Positions 20,542-31,493 of a DNA stretch of 64,000 nucleotides are shown here, one piece after another. Position numbers and translations under genes: made by a program. The notes under the pieces were generated by a model. The model ran no database searches and was not told where the DNA came from. It saw nothing but the letters and a program-made list of their open reading frames with translations. Origin of the DNA: Trichomonas vaginalis G3 (taxonomy: Eukaryota > Parabasalia > Trichomonadida > Trichomonadidae); contig NC_067207.1 in the NCBI RefSeq assembly GCF_026262505.1, forward strand, positions 25,636,082 to 25,700,081, in the 5' to 3' direction. The stretch's first letter is position 1. Each line of letters begins with the position of its first letter.

Positions 20542-22629
20542 ATTAGATTTTTTAAAGTTATTTTTCAAAATAATTTATATTTTTATTTAATGCAACACAT
20601 GCAAGAATTGCCAAGTTCTTTCATACAATGCTGCTCGCCTAATGCCCCATCAAAATGAGATTCAATAGATGCTCAAATGTTAATGCTTATTCTTTAACAA
20701 GAAGTTTAGTGAAAGAATCTTAAGTTTGGTCAGATGGGGCAGACCATTAGCCCTATCGTCATTGACCGCAACGTTATAACTTCACAAGAGGTAGCAGTAG
20801 TTTTGAAACAAATAGAGTTTCTGCGCCTGGAATGTTCAAAGATAGCTCATTATACTGTCAGGAAAGAACTCTACATTGACTTCTTCAGTATTGCCTTTAA
20901 ATCTTCCGCAACAGGAAAGAATATAAGAAGGGCTGAAACAAAGTGAAATATCTACCTTCATCGCTGAAGACAAATAACGAACAAAGATGTTATACAGACA
21001 TTCTTACCAAGGTTGAAGAAGACTTCTATTGACATTGACGAAGAAAGTGAAAGGTTGAAGAAATTGACCCTGACGTCATTTAAAAGCCCAAAATATATTT
21101 TTGGTTAGTTCCTTCATATGGATATTTTACAAACAAATTCCCCAATATAAACTTTTCATACGCTTTTCATAAGCTTTATATACCTTCAGAAATTTGCATA
21201 ATCGTTTAGAAGCCATTTTAGAATTGCTTTAATGCTTTGTATGTCTTCAGAAATTTGCATAATCTTTCTTACATTGTTGGTCGTTCTCTTCTTCTGTCGA
21301 TGAGTTCGGAATATTCTAAATTCATGTTCTTTCATATGAGATAAAATTTATAAAAAAAAATAAAAGTAGCTTATATTTTTATTCTTCCTCTTTGAAGTTA
21401 CGATATATTCTGTGTATTTTTTCCTTCAGTTAATGTTAAGTCTTCTTTCTTGAATGCTAAGTATTGTGCCCAACCTTTGATGCTCATTTAGTGGTTTGAG
21501 GCAAGAGTATTTTTGACCAATTTCCTTATTATTGCGCATTCGGTATCATTGTACAATCTGGCTAAGCTTTTTCACGGAACTGCAACCGATTTCATCATGT
21601 ATATTATATATCTTAGCCTAAGTCATAATAAGCTCTTGGTTGCTTCTTCTCACTAAATGCAACATAACCAGTATCTTTGATCTTCTTTTTTTTTCATTTT
21701 CCATCTCTTCAGTGATATATCATATACTTATAACTCTTTTCCTTTCCTTGGTACCGAACGCCGGTATTCTTTTCTTATTGCTTTTTGTCTTGATTCAATG
21801 ACTCATCTTATTGCTTGAAGTTTCTCCATTCTTCACGGTCTCCATTATATAGTCATCTAACATCACTGAAAAAATAACAAGCATAACGACGGTGAAAGCC
21901 CACATTGCATACAGCCGTTTACTAAAAGTCTATGAACATAATAACCCTTTCAAACCAGAGCCAATTGCTTGCCGATTTCATACGGAATCTCTTTCCCCCG
22001 GATTTTCCGAGCGGAAGCACATCAATATGCAGGAATGATCTTCTAAAAGTTCGTTTTGTCGCTTGGTTTTCTTCAAAACCATTGTATTGGCGCTTTGCTT
22101 TGTAGAAACCGAGAAGCTCATTTATACTTACTTGCATTTGGTACATGCATCTTTGACCGAACGAATGAGGCGAAAGTTGTTGGTATATTGTATGCTATTC
22201 GATTCTTCATTTATGGCTTCATGAACGATAGCAGTTGTTGTGTTCTCTAATGTTGACATTTCTGTTCTTACATAACAAAAATAAAAAAAAATAAATAAAA
22301 ATAAAACTAACTTTATTTTTCTGTGTTAAAGAAATGTAAAAATTCATTGGTTACATATGTGAAAAGAAGTCACGAACAAATATGAAGGTCATTAAGATTC
22401 AGCACATAATTCTGAATTGAATGGTGGCTTCATACATGTCAAACGCCATGAATTGAAGGAGATACGAGGCTATAAAGATTTTGGATATTTTCTGACACAC
22501 ACCCTGAAGGAAAAGTGACAAAACACGACGATAGAAAAAGCGACAAAGTGAGGGAGAAAGTTGTTCCCCGGACCAAAATGCAATCATGTTGAAAAAGTGA
22601 CATTTGTAAAGTTGGACGATAGGGATTCC

Positions 22630-22870
22630 TGAAAAAGTGCAAGACTTGTCTTTGAATCAGGACAAGATTTGCTCTTGAAAAATACAAGACTTGTTCTGAA
22701 AAAATACAAGACTTGTCTTGAATCAGGACAATTTGTTCTCAAATTTGAGGAACTTTACAAAAGAAAAACCGACTAAAAAGTGCAAGTCTTGTTCTGAATC
22801 AGGACAAGATTTGTCTTGAAAAAATACAGACTGTTCTGAAAAAATACAAGACTTGTCTTGAATCAGGACA
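22630..22870. repeat. imperfect tandem repeat with TACAAGACTTGT core
   Basis: Units of roughly 30 bases built from AAAAAATACAAGACTTGT and CTTGAATCAGGACAA recur several times in slightly altered form. The core CAAGACTTGTCTTG is itself nearly palindromic, so each unit can fold. It lies within the decayed left part of Polinton B, between short broken frames. It may be a minisatellite; I know of no function. Confidence 0.7.
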
Positions 22871-23043
22871 AAAACTTTACAAAAATGTAAACTTTTACAT
22901 AACCGTTCTATCGTACATGATATTTAGTTACATTGTAAATATATCTTCATGTAAAGTATGGCGGTTGTGAAACCATCGGAACCTTCACTTTTTTGACGAA
23001 GTGCGAATCTTCACTTCGTGTCATGATGCAAAAATAATGCAGT

Positions 23044-23434
23044 TCATTTACTCACAATATTTTGTACAAAACGACCCCAAACTTTTAACTTCTTTTCTGC
23101 AGCTTCTAATGCTATCTTAGCGAGTTCATATTCTCTAAATCTCTCTTTAAATCTTCTTGTTCCCATTGGTCTAGATTCGTATGGAGAATCTCTATAATCA
23201 TAACATATCTCACGTTCATTTCTAATTGTTTTCATGCATTTTTCTAACTTCTTGTTCGAACAAAGGTTTAGCATTCTCTACTGTATCTTCGAGTTCTTCT
23301 TCATCTAACTTCTCATGAACTTTCTGCTCTATGGAGTCCATAATATCTTTGACATAAAATGCATACTTTACAGAGCACCATTCAGCAACAAAAATGAACG
23401 CAATCAGGATGTATGTAAATACCTTTGAATTCAT
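23044..23434 (-). pseudogene. small membrane-anchored Polinton B protein
   Basis: The N-terminal part begins MNSKVFTYILIAFIFVAEW, a single membrane segment or signal anchor, followed by an acidic helical stretch. The remaining part is highly charged and helical (RRFKERFREYELAKIALEAA). The gene appears broken, about one break. I do not recognise a family. A hairpin with stem ACGAAGTG / CACTTCGT (22996-23019) lies just past its 3' end. Confidence 0.4.
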
Positions 23435-23439
23435 ATTAT

Positions 23440-23650
23440 AACACCCTTAGTAAGCTCATAAAATGCTTGTTTGAGGTCGAGCCACTTTTGGCTCGACCGT
23501 ATTCTTTCAACCAAAACTCATGAATTTCCTGCATTTTAGCACTATTGAGAAATCTTTTAAATGGTTTAACTTCCTGCTTCTCTTGCCATCTTTGTTGTAT
23601 TAATGTAACCATCCTTGTCTCTACGTAAGACTTTCAATACCGTTATAAGT
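23440..23650 (-). pseudogene. KilA-N-like DNA-binding domain remnant
   Basis: One frame on the minus strand reads DKDGYINTTKMAREAG, matching the core DGYINATKL pattern of KilA-N domains found in phages and large DNA viruses. Further related residues lie close by. The remnant is broken, with several breaks. KilA-N proteins bind DNA and are often regulators. A perfect 10-bp stem with a CTTT loop (GGTCGAGCCA / TGGCTCGACC, 23475-23498) lies at its 3' side. Confidence 0.45.
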
Positions 23651-24038
23651 GCCTTTTGTGAATGTTTCGCCATTAGATTTGTTAGTGAATGTTTTGCTTC
23701 GACTGACATTTCTGTTCTTACCTACAAGATAAAAAGTTAGAAAAAATAAAACTAACGTTATTTTTCTATCATTAAGAAATACATGAAAATTCATTATTTT
23801 GTTCATTTATGTTAAAATAAATGGTACCATTAATGATATCATGACTGTTCTCGTTCATGTCTGATTTACATCCAACGAAAAAGTTTTAAGAAGAACTTTC
23901 TATTCTTTCTGGCATGTTTTTATCTTCCAGTACTCCCGCTCTAATGGTCCCAGATGTGTTGGCTTCGACTCTCTCAAGTTCTTAGATGGTATAACATCTT
24001 CAACGCCCCTTCATATCTTACTTTATAAGTGTCATCGT

Positions 24039-24950
24039 TTATGTTATAGCCAAGTATTTCAATAACCACTCCTCGCTTGCTTCGTCAATGGTTTTAGCAA
24101 GTTTGCCATTACTACTTTCGACTAATTTATGACGAGGGTAAAATGCTATGGAGTCGTCAGCAGCTTTTATAAGATATCCATTACCTTGCGTTGAATCTAC
24201 TATATAATAATTTCGACTTAACCTTAAACGTTTCTTTGTCAACGGTTTGTCGTCAAGAACTACACGAACTTTTGTACCAGGAATGAGGGTAAATTGTGTT
24301 GAATTTCTGATATTTTGTGTTTGCTTCGTTTCTTTTGTATATACTTTCTTCTGTTGTTGTGTCATTGAATTTGGTTATATCCTGTTGTAGAATGTTTGAG
24401 GAATTATATACTTCGAGAAAATGTTTTCATTGTTTCTTCGGTAAAGTCTGCTCTTGATTTAAATCTCTGAGAGTCTATGAAGCGGTTTATGATACCGAGT
24501 ATGTATGGTTATGGTCTTCAGTAGTGGAGTGAGTTATGTTATGCTTAATGAGAAAATCGTGATTTCATTGCTGAGGTATGCTTGGTCTGATGTTAAAGTA
24601 CTTGGGTATGTTCTGCTACAAACTTTTTGTAAAACTCTTAACACTTCACGAGTTCCTTTATTTTCATTGGATATGCATATGCTTTGCGAGTGTTAACATT
24701 AATGAAGATGAGGAATGGTTTATGTCCTCCTTTTCTGCTTTGAATGAGAGTGTCAAATTGGTATGCGTCAGGAGTGTTGGAGTAAATTGGTAAAAAAGTA
24801 GTCGTAAGGGTTTATTTTGTTTGATGTACAACATTTTTTGTCAAAGAACTTTTTCACTTCAGCTCTGTTAGTAAATCCCCAACTTTGCTGCTTCATTGAA
24901 CTTCTTAAATGACCTCCATGGATTTGTTCGAATACTTCTTTCAAGCTCAT
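24039..24950 (-). pseudogene. retroviral-type integrase of Polinton B
   Basis: The N-terminal part contains EVFEQIHGGHLRSS and a later Cys-Cys, consistent with the zinc-binding head that precedes rve cores. The core includes YQFDTLIQSRKGGHKPFLIF with its first catalytic-type Asp. The C-terminal part (FTLIPGTKVRVVL, then RNYYIVDST and FYPRHKLVES) fits the small beta-barrel or chromo-like tail. Integrases of this class insert Polintons and make short target duplications. The gene is broken, with several breaks. It lies just beyond the fibre gene on the same strand. Confidence 0.7.
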
Positions 24951-24959
24951 TTATGTAAA

Positions 24960-27629
24960 GTTAAAGATTTTAAGCAGCTCTGAACCATGCGAATATAGTC
25001 ACAAATGGTGGCATGTAATCTGCACCCGAACCCGTTGGATTTGTTGTGAAAGTGTGTGAATGATTTCCTGTGGTTCCACAGAAAATACCTGCGTTTGAAT
25101 CTACTGGTCGTTGAAATATCATTTCTATTCATTCCCTGTCTATCCGAACCCGCTGCAAGATTTGTATAACCTCTTTTGTTATTGAATGTGAATGATTACC
25201 TGTTTGTTTGTAGTTCCTGTATGAGTGGGGCTGGAAGTTTGCTTCTTTAATTTTCTTCGAACCTCCTGTTTGCTTTGAATATCTAGCACAGTATAAGAAT
25301 TTGTCTACAATCTGCTTCCACGTACAAAACCTAAAACACTGCTGGATTTGTTGAGTTCATGACGTATAAATAGAGCCTATAGGATATAATGTTTGAAGTA
25401 TTTCAGTCTTTAATGTTTGAAGCTCTGTTTTGTCTGCTTTCTTATCTAACATTGTTGGTAGTTCATATGCTTCAAAGTTTCTGGCATGATCTTCGATATT
25501 CCTGCAACTGTTATCTAAATTGTTAAGAGTATCTTTTACGCTTGTACTTGGATTTTCTAATGGTGCACTTGAACCAAGGGTATAGTTCAATATTATGTCG
25601 TCTGCTCTAACAGTAGTGAAGGATTCATGTGTATGGTTCTTGTCAGCTTTACTATTTAATGTAGCTTGAAGTTCATTTATATCGGAGATATTGTGTTTAT
25701 GAGATTTCAAAACTTTGTTCGTTGCGTTAAGTTCATCTTTGTCAGCTTTACTTTTAATAGCATCTTCAACGGTTATTTTTGTCTTAACTCTCAATGTAAA
25801 TCTTGGTTCAACTAATACACCGTTAACAGAGAAAGTAGAGGCATAAATTTCATCGTTATAACCAAATGCTTCTGGTGCTTTACCTGTGTCATACTGTACA
25901 GTACAGTGTATGTCATAACCTTTAGCACGAATGTATTTATATCTTCTTTCATTAACATCTTCAGTGCTTATTTGTTCATCCTGTGTTAAATATCCATGGT
26001 AGTCCGTTATAATCTGTTCGTCTGAACTTATATAATGAACATGGTTTTTATCTGCTTTTTCGGCTAATTTCTCTTCTATCTCATTTATTTCAAGTTCATG
26101 CCTACCACCACCTCCCGAAGAAGTATTTTTCTTCAGCTCTTGAAGAACGTCCACTTCACCATCTTTGGTGTCAATAATGAGACTTTGAGTTAAAACCTTT
26201 CCTGTCTTAATGGATGTTTGTAAAACTTCTTCTTCACCGTGTTCGGGGTCATGGTCGTCATCATATCTTGTGAAATCAGAGATGTTGTCATACATTAAGC
26301 ATATCTGTCTCAAAAGTTCTGCTATTTGAAACTGGAACGAAAGATATACAGAACTTTCATCATCTCCTAAAGTCAAGTCTGCTTTCTTAAGTATTTCTTG
26401 AATGTATGCAATGAGAACAGAGTACCTTGGAAAAATATTCGAACAATATTTCATTAGCTGTTGGTTTTGGTGGTTCTTCTGGAGTTTCTGTTGTTTCAGT
26501 TCCTTCTGTAGGTTCTGTTGGAGTTTCTGCATCTCTTGACTTCAATGCTCTTGCTCTCAAAGACCTAAATGTTAGAGCACCAGGTTTTACAAAGGACTTT
26601 ATAAATGCTTTAATAGTTCCTGGTAAGTTATTGTTAGCATTAAGTAAGTTCCTTATGCTTCCATCATGTACGTCCATAGCACTATGTAAAAAATCTATAC
26701 TTTTCTTGTAGTCAGCAATAGACTGACTGTGATTTTTTAATGATTTGTCAATACCTTTAAGCCAATCTTCATGCATGTCTGATACTGAGCCAAGAATATC
26801 ATTTGCTTCCTTTAGTGTATTTTGTGCTTCTCGTAAATATCCAATCCCGTACGTGCATTGTTTGCTATACGTCTTACAGTATCTATTTGACTCCTTGTTT
26901 CTTGCATCCAACCAGATAAAGTTTTAATAGTATCAGAACCATTTGAAATGAAGTTCAAAGCATTTTTAACGTCATCTAAAACTTCTTCACCAAGTACTGC
27001 CCATATCTTTCCGATTTGGTATGAAGAACTCCATATGAAGCAGCTGTTAAACCAGTATTTATAAGGTTCCATATCCATGATTTAGCAGTTTTTCCATCCT
27101 TTCCATCTTCACCATCCAAACCGTTTTCACCTTGAGGTCCTTGTATTCCTTGTATTCCTTGTGGTCCTTGTATTCCTTGTATTCCTTGAGGTCCGGTGTC
27201 ACCCTTCTCTCCTTTCAGTTCATCTTTATGTTCGTTATAATATTCTAATGTCATAAGGTGTACATCATTACTGCTACCAGCAACGCCGAGAATTTGTTTC
27301 TCATTCATGACTAAATTCTTTAGGCATTTAATGTTGTCGTCAAATCGAAAGCTCTTTAACAATTCAATGAGAACATTTAATACTTTCACTAATGAGGCAT
27401 CTACTGTAGAATTTATATATTGCACCGTTCCATCATTTATGATGGGAACCTTGCTTGTTGTAATGAATGGGTCATAAGTGTTAAAAGTATCGAAATCAAT
27501 GACTTTTTTAGTTTTTCCATCGTCAATGACTAAATCATTGCCTTCAATGGTTAAAGTTGAGTTTTCGTTTACTAGTTCATGTGCTCTTCTTGCTTCATTT
27601 GTTTCATACGCATATGCAGCAATAGTCAT
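24960..27629 (-). pseudogene. long fibre-like attachment protein of Polinton B (collagen shaft, collar tip)
   Basis: From the start, the parts are a short N-terminal head (MTIAAYAYETNEARRAHEL), a beta/helical region, 14 Gly-X-Y triplets, and long helical stretches with repeated KADK-type heptads. A second KADK-rich shaft carries phrases like ATLNSKADKNHTH, and the LYPIGSIYTS collar motif leads into a His-rich tip. Phage and giant-virus fibres use the same building blocks, and the likely role is receptor binding. The gene is broken, with about five breaks. Its tip DNA (about 24,986-25,398) matches the tip of element A's fibre (about 2643-3070), while the shaft is unrelated to A's. Confidence 0.7.
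27084..27212 (-). repeat. collagen-like Gly-X-Y coding repeat
   Basis: Fourteen consecutive Gly-X-Y triplets, including GPQGIQGIQGPQ repeated, then GENGLDGEDGKDGK. The nucleotide sequence is a tandem array of CCTTGTATTCCTTG units on the plus strand. Collagen-like stretches of this sort form trimeric rods in viral and phage fibres. Confidence 0.9.
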
Positions 27630-27646
27630 ATTTTAATGAGAATAAA

Positions 27647-28411
27647 ATGTTGTTCTATTTGCAAAGTACAGACCCAAACGAATACGGGACAGTAAAGCTA
27701 CAAACAAACTTAGGTCTTCAGAATGAAGCGCTTGCTTTCAGAGTTGTTGACTTCAATACTATCGCAACTTTTGTCATAACAGATGAAACAGATTTCATAG
27801 AGATTGAAATAGATGGTGTAAGAAGTGTTATAACATTTCCTAACAGAGCTGGGTATAGAATAGATAAAATTGCTGGAGTCATAGATACTCTCATAAATGA
27901 AGAAACTATTGACAACATAGATGTCGAACTCTCTTCTGAGGGAACATTGAAGTTCAGCAGCGAGAAAGAGTTTAAGATACCAAGAATGAGTCATAGAGTA
28001 CAACTTCTTTTGGGTGCATACCATATGACATTTCCTTTGAAAAGTGTTGACAAAACGATTGAGATGAAATCTGTTCCATACGTATGTTATGGTAATTGTT
28101 TGTACATTGAGTCAAAAATAGCTAATGTCACAGGTATTTCAGGAGTTAATAGTAAAGGTTCAGTAGAATATAAGTCTTTCTGTTATGCAGTCAATTCAAT
28201 GTTCATTCCAAACGTTCCTGTCATAGCAACTCATTTAGGTAAATGGGTTCGCATTAGTCCTCATAATTTGAAAGACATGCAATTCAGACTTGTTGACTTT
28301 CAAGGAGAGCCTGTAGAACTGAAGGCACCAGTGCGAATGACTGTTGAAGTTGACTTTTTAGAAAATATTAAATGCAACAGCTTACAAGAGAACTCAGAGC
28401 TAAAAATATAA
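27647..28411 (+). CDS. minor-capsid-like protein of Polinton B
   Basis: The product is 254 residues, starting at the ATG at 27647 just 17 bases beyond the start of the divergent fibre gene. It is beta-rich, with repeated strand patterns and LKDMQFRLVDFQGEPVEL near the end, as in the element A product at 3715-4429. It may be the penton-type single jelly-roll protein of the virion; this is inferred from beta content, family sharing and context. The frame appears whole. It overlaps the next gene by 40 bases. Confidence 0.5.
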   Translation: MLFYLQSTDPNEYGTVKLQTNLGLQNEALAFRVVDFNTIATFVITDETDFIEIEIDGVRSVITFPNRAGYRIDKIAGVIDTLINEETIDNIDVELSSEGTLKFSSEKEFKIPRMSHRVQLLLGAYHMTFPLKSVDKTIEMKSVPYVCYGNCLYIESKIANVTGISGVNSKGSVEYKSFCYAVNSMFIPNVPVIATHLGKWVRISPHNLKDMQFRLVDFQGEPVELKAPVRMTVEVDFLENIKCNSLQENSELKI

Positions 28412-28614
28412 AGTATGAATGTTATGTATTAGGTCATGAACTTTGGTTGTTGCTGTTTGATGAAACAAATGAGTTAGTTATGTCAGTCAAGAGAACAGAA
28501 AAATATTGTGTTAGTGAAAACTGCACCAAGTCAATAAGATTAGGTCTACATTATGAAGATGAATTCAATACTGTTGAAGAAGTTTTGGATAGATATTACA
28601 AATTGCTAACTTGA
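28372..28614 (+). CDS. small conserved-looking Polinton B protein
   Basis: The product is 80 residues, starting at the ATG at 28372 inside the end of the previous gene. It is mixed alpha/beta with ELWLLLFDETNELVMSVKR in the middle. I do not recognise it. It converges with the gene at 28675, and the 60 bases between them hold two GC-rich hairpins. Confidence 0.5.
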   Translation: MQQLTRELRAKNIKYECYVLGHELWLLLFDETNELVMSVKRTEKYCVSENCTKSIRLGLHYEDEFNTVEEVLDRYYKLLT

Positions 28615-28631
28615 AAATTTTTTTGACTAAC

Positions 28632-28663
28632 GGCGCAAAGCGCCAAGATGGGCTCAAAGAGCC
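28632..28663. other. paired AAA-loop mini-hairpins between convergent genes
   Basis: Two perfect 5-bp stems sit in tandem: GGCGC AAA GCGCC (28632-28644) and GGCTC AAA GAGCC (28651-28663). They are conspicuously GC-rich in an AT-rich element and lie exactly between two convergent stop codons. They could mark transcript ends on both strands. Confidence 0.8.
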
Positions 28664-28674
28664 TCCTGACTGTT

Positions 28675-29289
28675 TTAATTTACTAAAACATATTTCAAGC
28701 AAAGTTTATATTCTGTTGAAAGTTTTGTATACTCGTTTGAATATTTATACTTAAACTCAACTCCTGTAGTTCCTGGTGTTTCAATGATGCGGATGTTACC
28801 TATTTTCATGAATAGTGGAGTTTGACCACAGCATTCGATTTCAGGGTCGAGATAGTCAATGACACATTGTTTTCCTGTTATTCGTGATATAACATTTTCA
28901 AGGTCCTCCTTTGTTAGAATTATTTGGTTCTTACTTATAAGATTTGTCAAAAGCTTCTTATCGTCTTTGAGTAAAATTGTTTGGTATAACTGAAGAAGGT
29001 AATGGTCTACGTTATCTGAAGGATTTGTTTGAACATTTATGTAAGGGTTGTCGTTGGCTTCTCTTGAAAGAATTTGGTCCAGTGGTGGATACTCTAACTT
29101 AACATCTGATGTAGCGTTTGCACTTGAAGCTGAGTTTAAATTCACGGATTTCAGTTCTGGTTCTTTTTCTTTCAAACACTCCGAACTATAGTTCTTTATG
29201 ACAATATTGTTTGTCGTTCGTGAGTCAACATTTGATGTTGGTTCAATTGTAACATTAACGGCACCAGCTAAGATGGATTTGCTTCTCAT
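28675..29289 (-). CDS. conserved Polinton protein with a Cys-Cys-Gly motif (element B copy)
   Basis: The product is 204 residues. A low-complexity first half is followed by a compact domain with EIECCGQTPLFMKI and a final helix EYKLCLKYV. It is the counterpart of the 4924-5595 gene in element A, with the same length and layout and low identity. Conservation of this gene in both elements argues for a needed role, perhaps in the virion. Function is unknown. The frame appears whole. Confidence 0.6.
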   Translation of the reverse strand: MRSKSILAGAVNVTIEPTSNVDSRTTNNIVIKNYSSECLKEKEPELKSVNLNSASSANATSDVKLEYPPLDQILSREANDNPYINVQTNPSDNVDHYLLQLYQTILLKDDKKLLTNLISKNQIILTKEDLENVISRITGKQCVIDYLDPEIECCGQTPLFMKIGNIRIIETPGTTGVEFKYKYSNEYTKLSTEYKLCLKYVLVN

Positions 29290-29314
29290 TTCATATAGAA
29301 TAAAAACCTTTTAT

Positions 29315-29716
29315 ATGTATGAAATGAACAATATACTCGACAAGGGTTTGAATGTAAAGCTAACGAATGAAAATATTGTTGAATTCACTGAGACAGGAGC
29401 TGTGTATAAAGATGTAGAACTACTGAACAAAAGAGCAATGGGAAGAAGCAGGAATATGAACAAAGGGTGGAAGCCTATAAAAATTTATGTCAATGATGGC
29501 TCAGGAGGTTCAAACATAAAGTATGCAGAAAGTTATAGAGTTTATGCTCTCAAAGGTGAAAAGCCTTCATTTAAGAACAGCTATTCTAACACATATCCTC
29601 AAAAGCTAACGGATGGGGAAGTGGATGATATGAATGACAGCAAAAATATTAACAGAAATGGCGACAGAGATGCATGGAATTTGTTTACCATCAGTCAATT
29701 GAAGGTTAAACTTTAA
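29315..29716 (+). CDS. small Polinton B protein, unknown
   Basis: The product is 133 residues from the ATG at 29315, which follows the divergent Cys-Cys-Gly gene by 25 bases; the same frame opens earlier only inside that gene. It is beta-rich at first (VKLTNENIVEFTETG), then basic and Asn-rich. I do not recognise it. It overlaps by four bases the convergent ATPase gene. The frame appears whole. Confidence 0.5.
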   Translation: MYEMNNILDKGLNVKLTNENIVEFTETGAVYKDVELLNKRAMGRSRNMNKGWKPIKIYVNDGSGGSNIKYAESYRVYALKGEKPSFKNSYSNTYPQKLTDGEVDDMNDSKNINRNGDRDAWNLFTISQLKVKL

Positions 29717-30596
29717 AACAATGTTGGTCGTTCCCATGGAATATTTTTGACTTTAATGGTATTAGTCATGATATGAATCTCAAGGTATGAACGAGGAGAG
29801 ATGAGAGACTTATATGCTTCCCAAATTTCTTCAAAAGGTAATGTTATACCTGACTGTTTCCAAATGAGTTCAATATCATAACGTGAGAAACCTTGAAAGA
29901 TAACGAAGTCAGTTATGAGACGTTTTATGTTTAAAGCAAGAAAACGCCATGTTTGCATAAGTATTGCTACAGTTAAATGGTAATGTCTGACTTTAGTTAT
30001 GATGTTAGCTAATGGTGAGTCTGGTTTTGACACTAAACCTTTTCCGGCGAAGTCGTCACAAACGAGCAGAGTGTTTGAAGGATATTTTTGAAGGGGTATT
30101 TTGAAAGTTTTGATAGAATGTAGTTTGTAAGTCGTTTCATATCGTAAACTCCTGAGTACTGACGTAAGTGGTGTTTGTCAATAATTTTCCATCTCCTCAG
30201 AAGTCTTTTGCATTCCTGACTGTATGAACTCTACGATAGCATAATATTTCCTCTTACGTCGAATGTAACGTTGAAGAAATTCAATGAGTTCGCTATCTGG
30301 AACTTAACGACAGAGGCTTGAACTTTTGACATAAATGTTTTCGCTGTTGAGTCCATAGAGTCTGAAGTTGCTGATATAATGATTTGGTCATAGTAAGAGT
30401 CGTTTCCTAAACGCTCTGTTATGAGTATATGACGAATGAGGTTAAATGTCTTACCTGAACCCATCTTTCCACAATAGAAATACACACCATTTGAACAGAA
30501 TTCATAATCTTTGCTGAAAGGAAGAATAAGAGAAGAGTTAAGTTTGTCTGTAGTTTCATTCATGTCTTCATCTACATCATGTATTAAATGCTTCAT
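29713..30596 (-). pseudogene. packaging ATPase (FtsK/HerA type) of Polinton B
   Basis: A Walker A motif GKMGSGKT with the following helix FNLIRHILI is present near the start. Near the end are HYHLTVAILMQTWRFLALNI and a later RYDIELIWKQSG, features shared with the packaging ATPase of element A (QCSFFMAVQYFKAL and related). The role would be DNA packaging into the capsid. It is broken, with about two breaks. Confidence 0.65.
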
Positions 30597-30612
30597 TTTA
30601 TCTCCATTAAAA

Positions 30613-31493
30613 ATGCAAGTCAGAAATATTCAGAACATAGCACCGAGTCTAACTGACAAGAGTATAAAGATATACTATGAACATGTTATGATGAAACCAA
30701 CCAAAATTCAAGAAAGTCAGTATACTTATGAATATCCAAGACACTGGGTAGAGTATGTAGGAGGTGAGAAAGCTATTGAAATCAGACAGGTTCGAAGTAT
30801 TCCAGCAGAAGAACAATATTATTGAAGAACTTTAATGTTTTGAGATATAATGATGAAACAAAGAAGCAAGATAGTTTCCCTGTTGCTGTGTATGTGAACC
30901 TAGACACAGGAGATGACATGAAAGTTTTTAACACAAAGCTTCAAACGGTAGTGAGAGAACAACTGACTGCGGAAGGGCATCCATTACCTTCAGAAGTTAC
31001 CATAGCATATAATTTTGAAACAAACTCAATAGATTTTAAAGTCATCTCTGCAAAGAAGTCAGGATTTACATTTAATGAAGCAGATGTATATTCGAATGAA
31101 AACTTCAAAGCTATTGCATGGTTAGATAATGACGATTGCTTTAAGAAAATCTTTAAATTCAGTGACTCAAAGATGTCAATAGATGACCTTCGTGGAATGT
31201 TACCATCGACGTTTACAGTAGAAGGTTCAGCAGGATTGCTTACAAGATTGTCAATTGGTGGTATTTGGTCTCGTGAGAACATTGTTATAAAATCCAGTAT
31301 AAGTGAATTTGCTGAAGAATCTATATTCTGTCTTTCAAACTATATGTATTCGCCGCCAAAGCATTATAGTATAACAAACTTTGTCAGTAAGTTTAACATA
31401 AGACTTGTCGAACCTTCTTCAATGAAAGATGTTGTGCTACCTAAAGATGGAAAGGATGGACTCATTATTGAGATGATTTTAATAGCATATTAA
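30613..31493 (+). pseudogene. minor-capsid-like protein region of Polinton B
   Basis: The first part starts with ATG at 30613, divergent from the ATPase. The second part is beta-rich and ends with KFNIRLVEPSSMKDVVL, the same kind of final strand pattern seen in the 27647 gene. These may be one broken gene (about one break) or two overlapping genes; I cannot tell. A minor virion role is likely from context. The end overlaps nothing: the next gene starts immediately after the stop. Confidence 0.45.

Larger units (their letters stand above)
19405..23043. other. decayed left part of Polinton B
   Basis: The segment is rich in short broken open frames on both strands separated by AT-rich spacers of the same style as Polinton intergenic DNA (AAATAAAAATAAAACT). 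I could not identify a polymerase with confidence, although one would be expected here. A 25-base run of N lies inside it. The boundary with the host gene on the left is uncertain. Confidence 0.5.
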
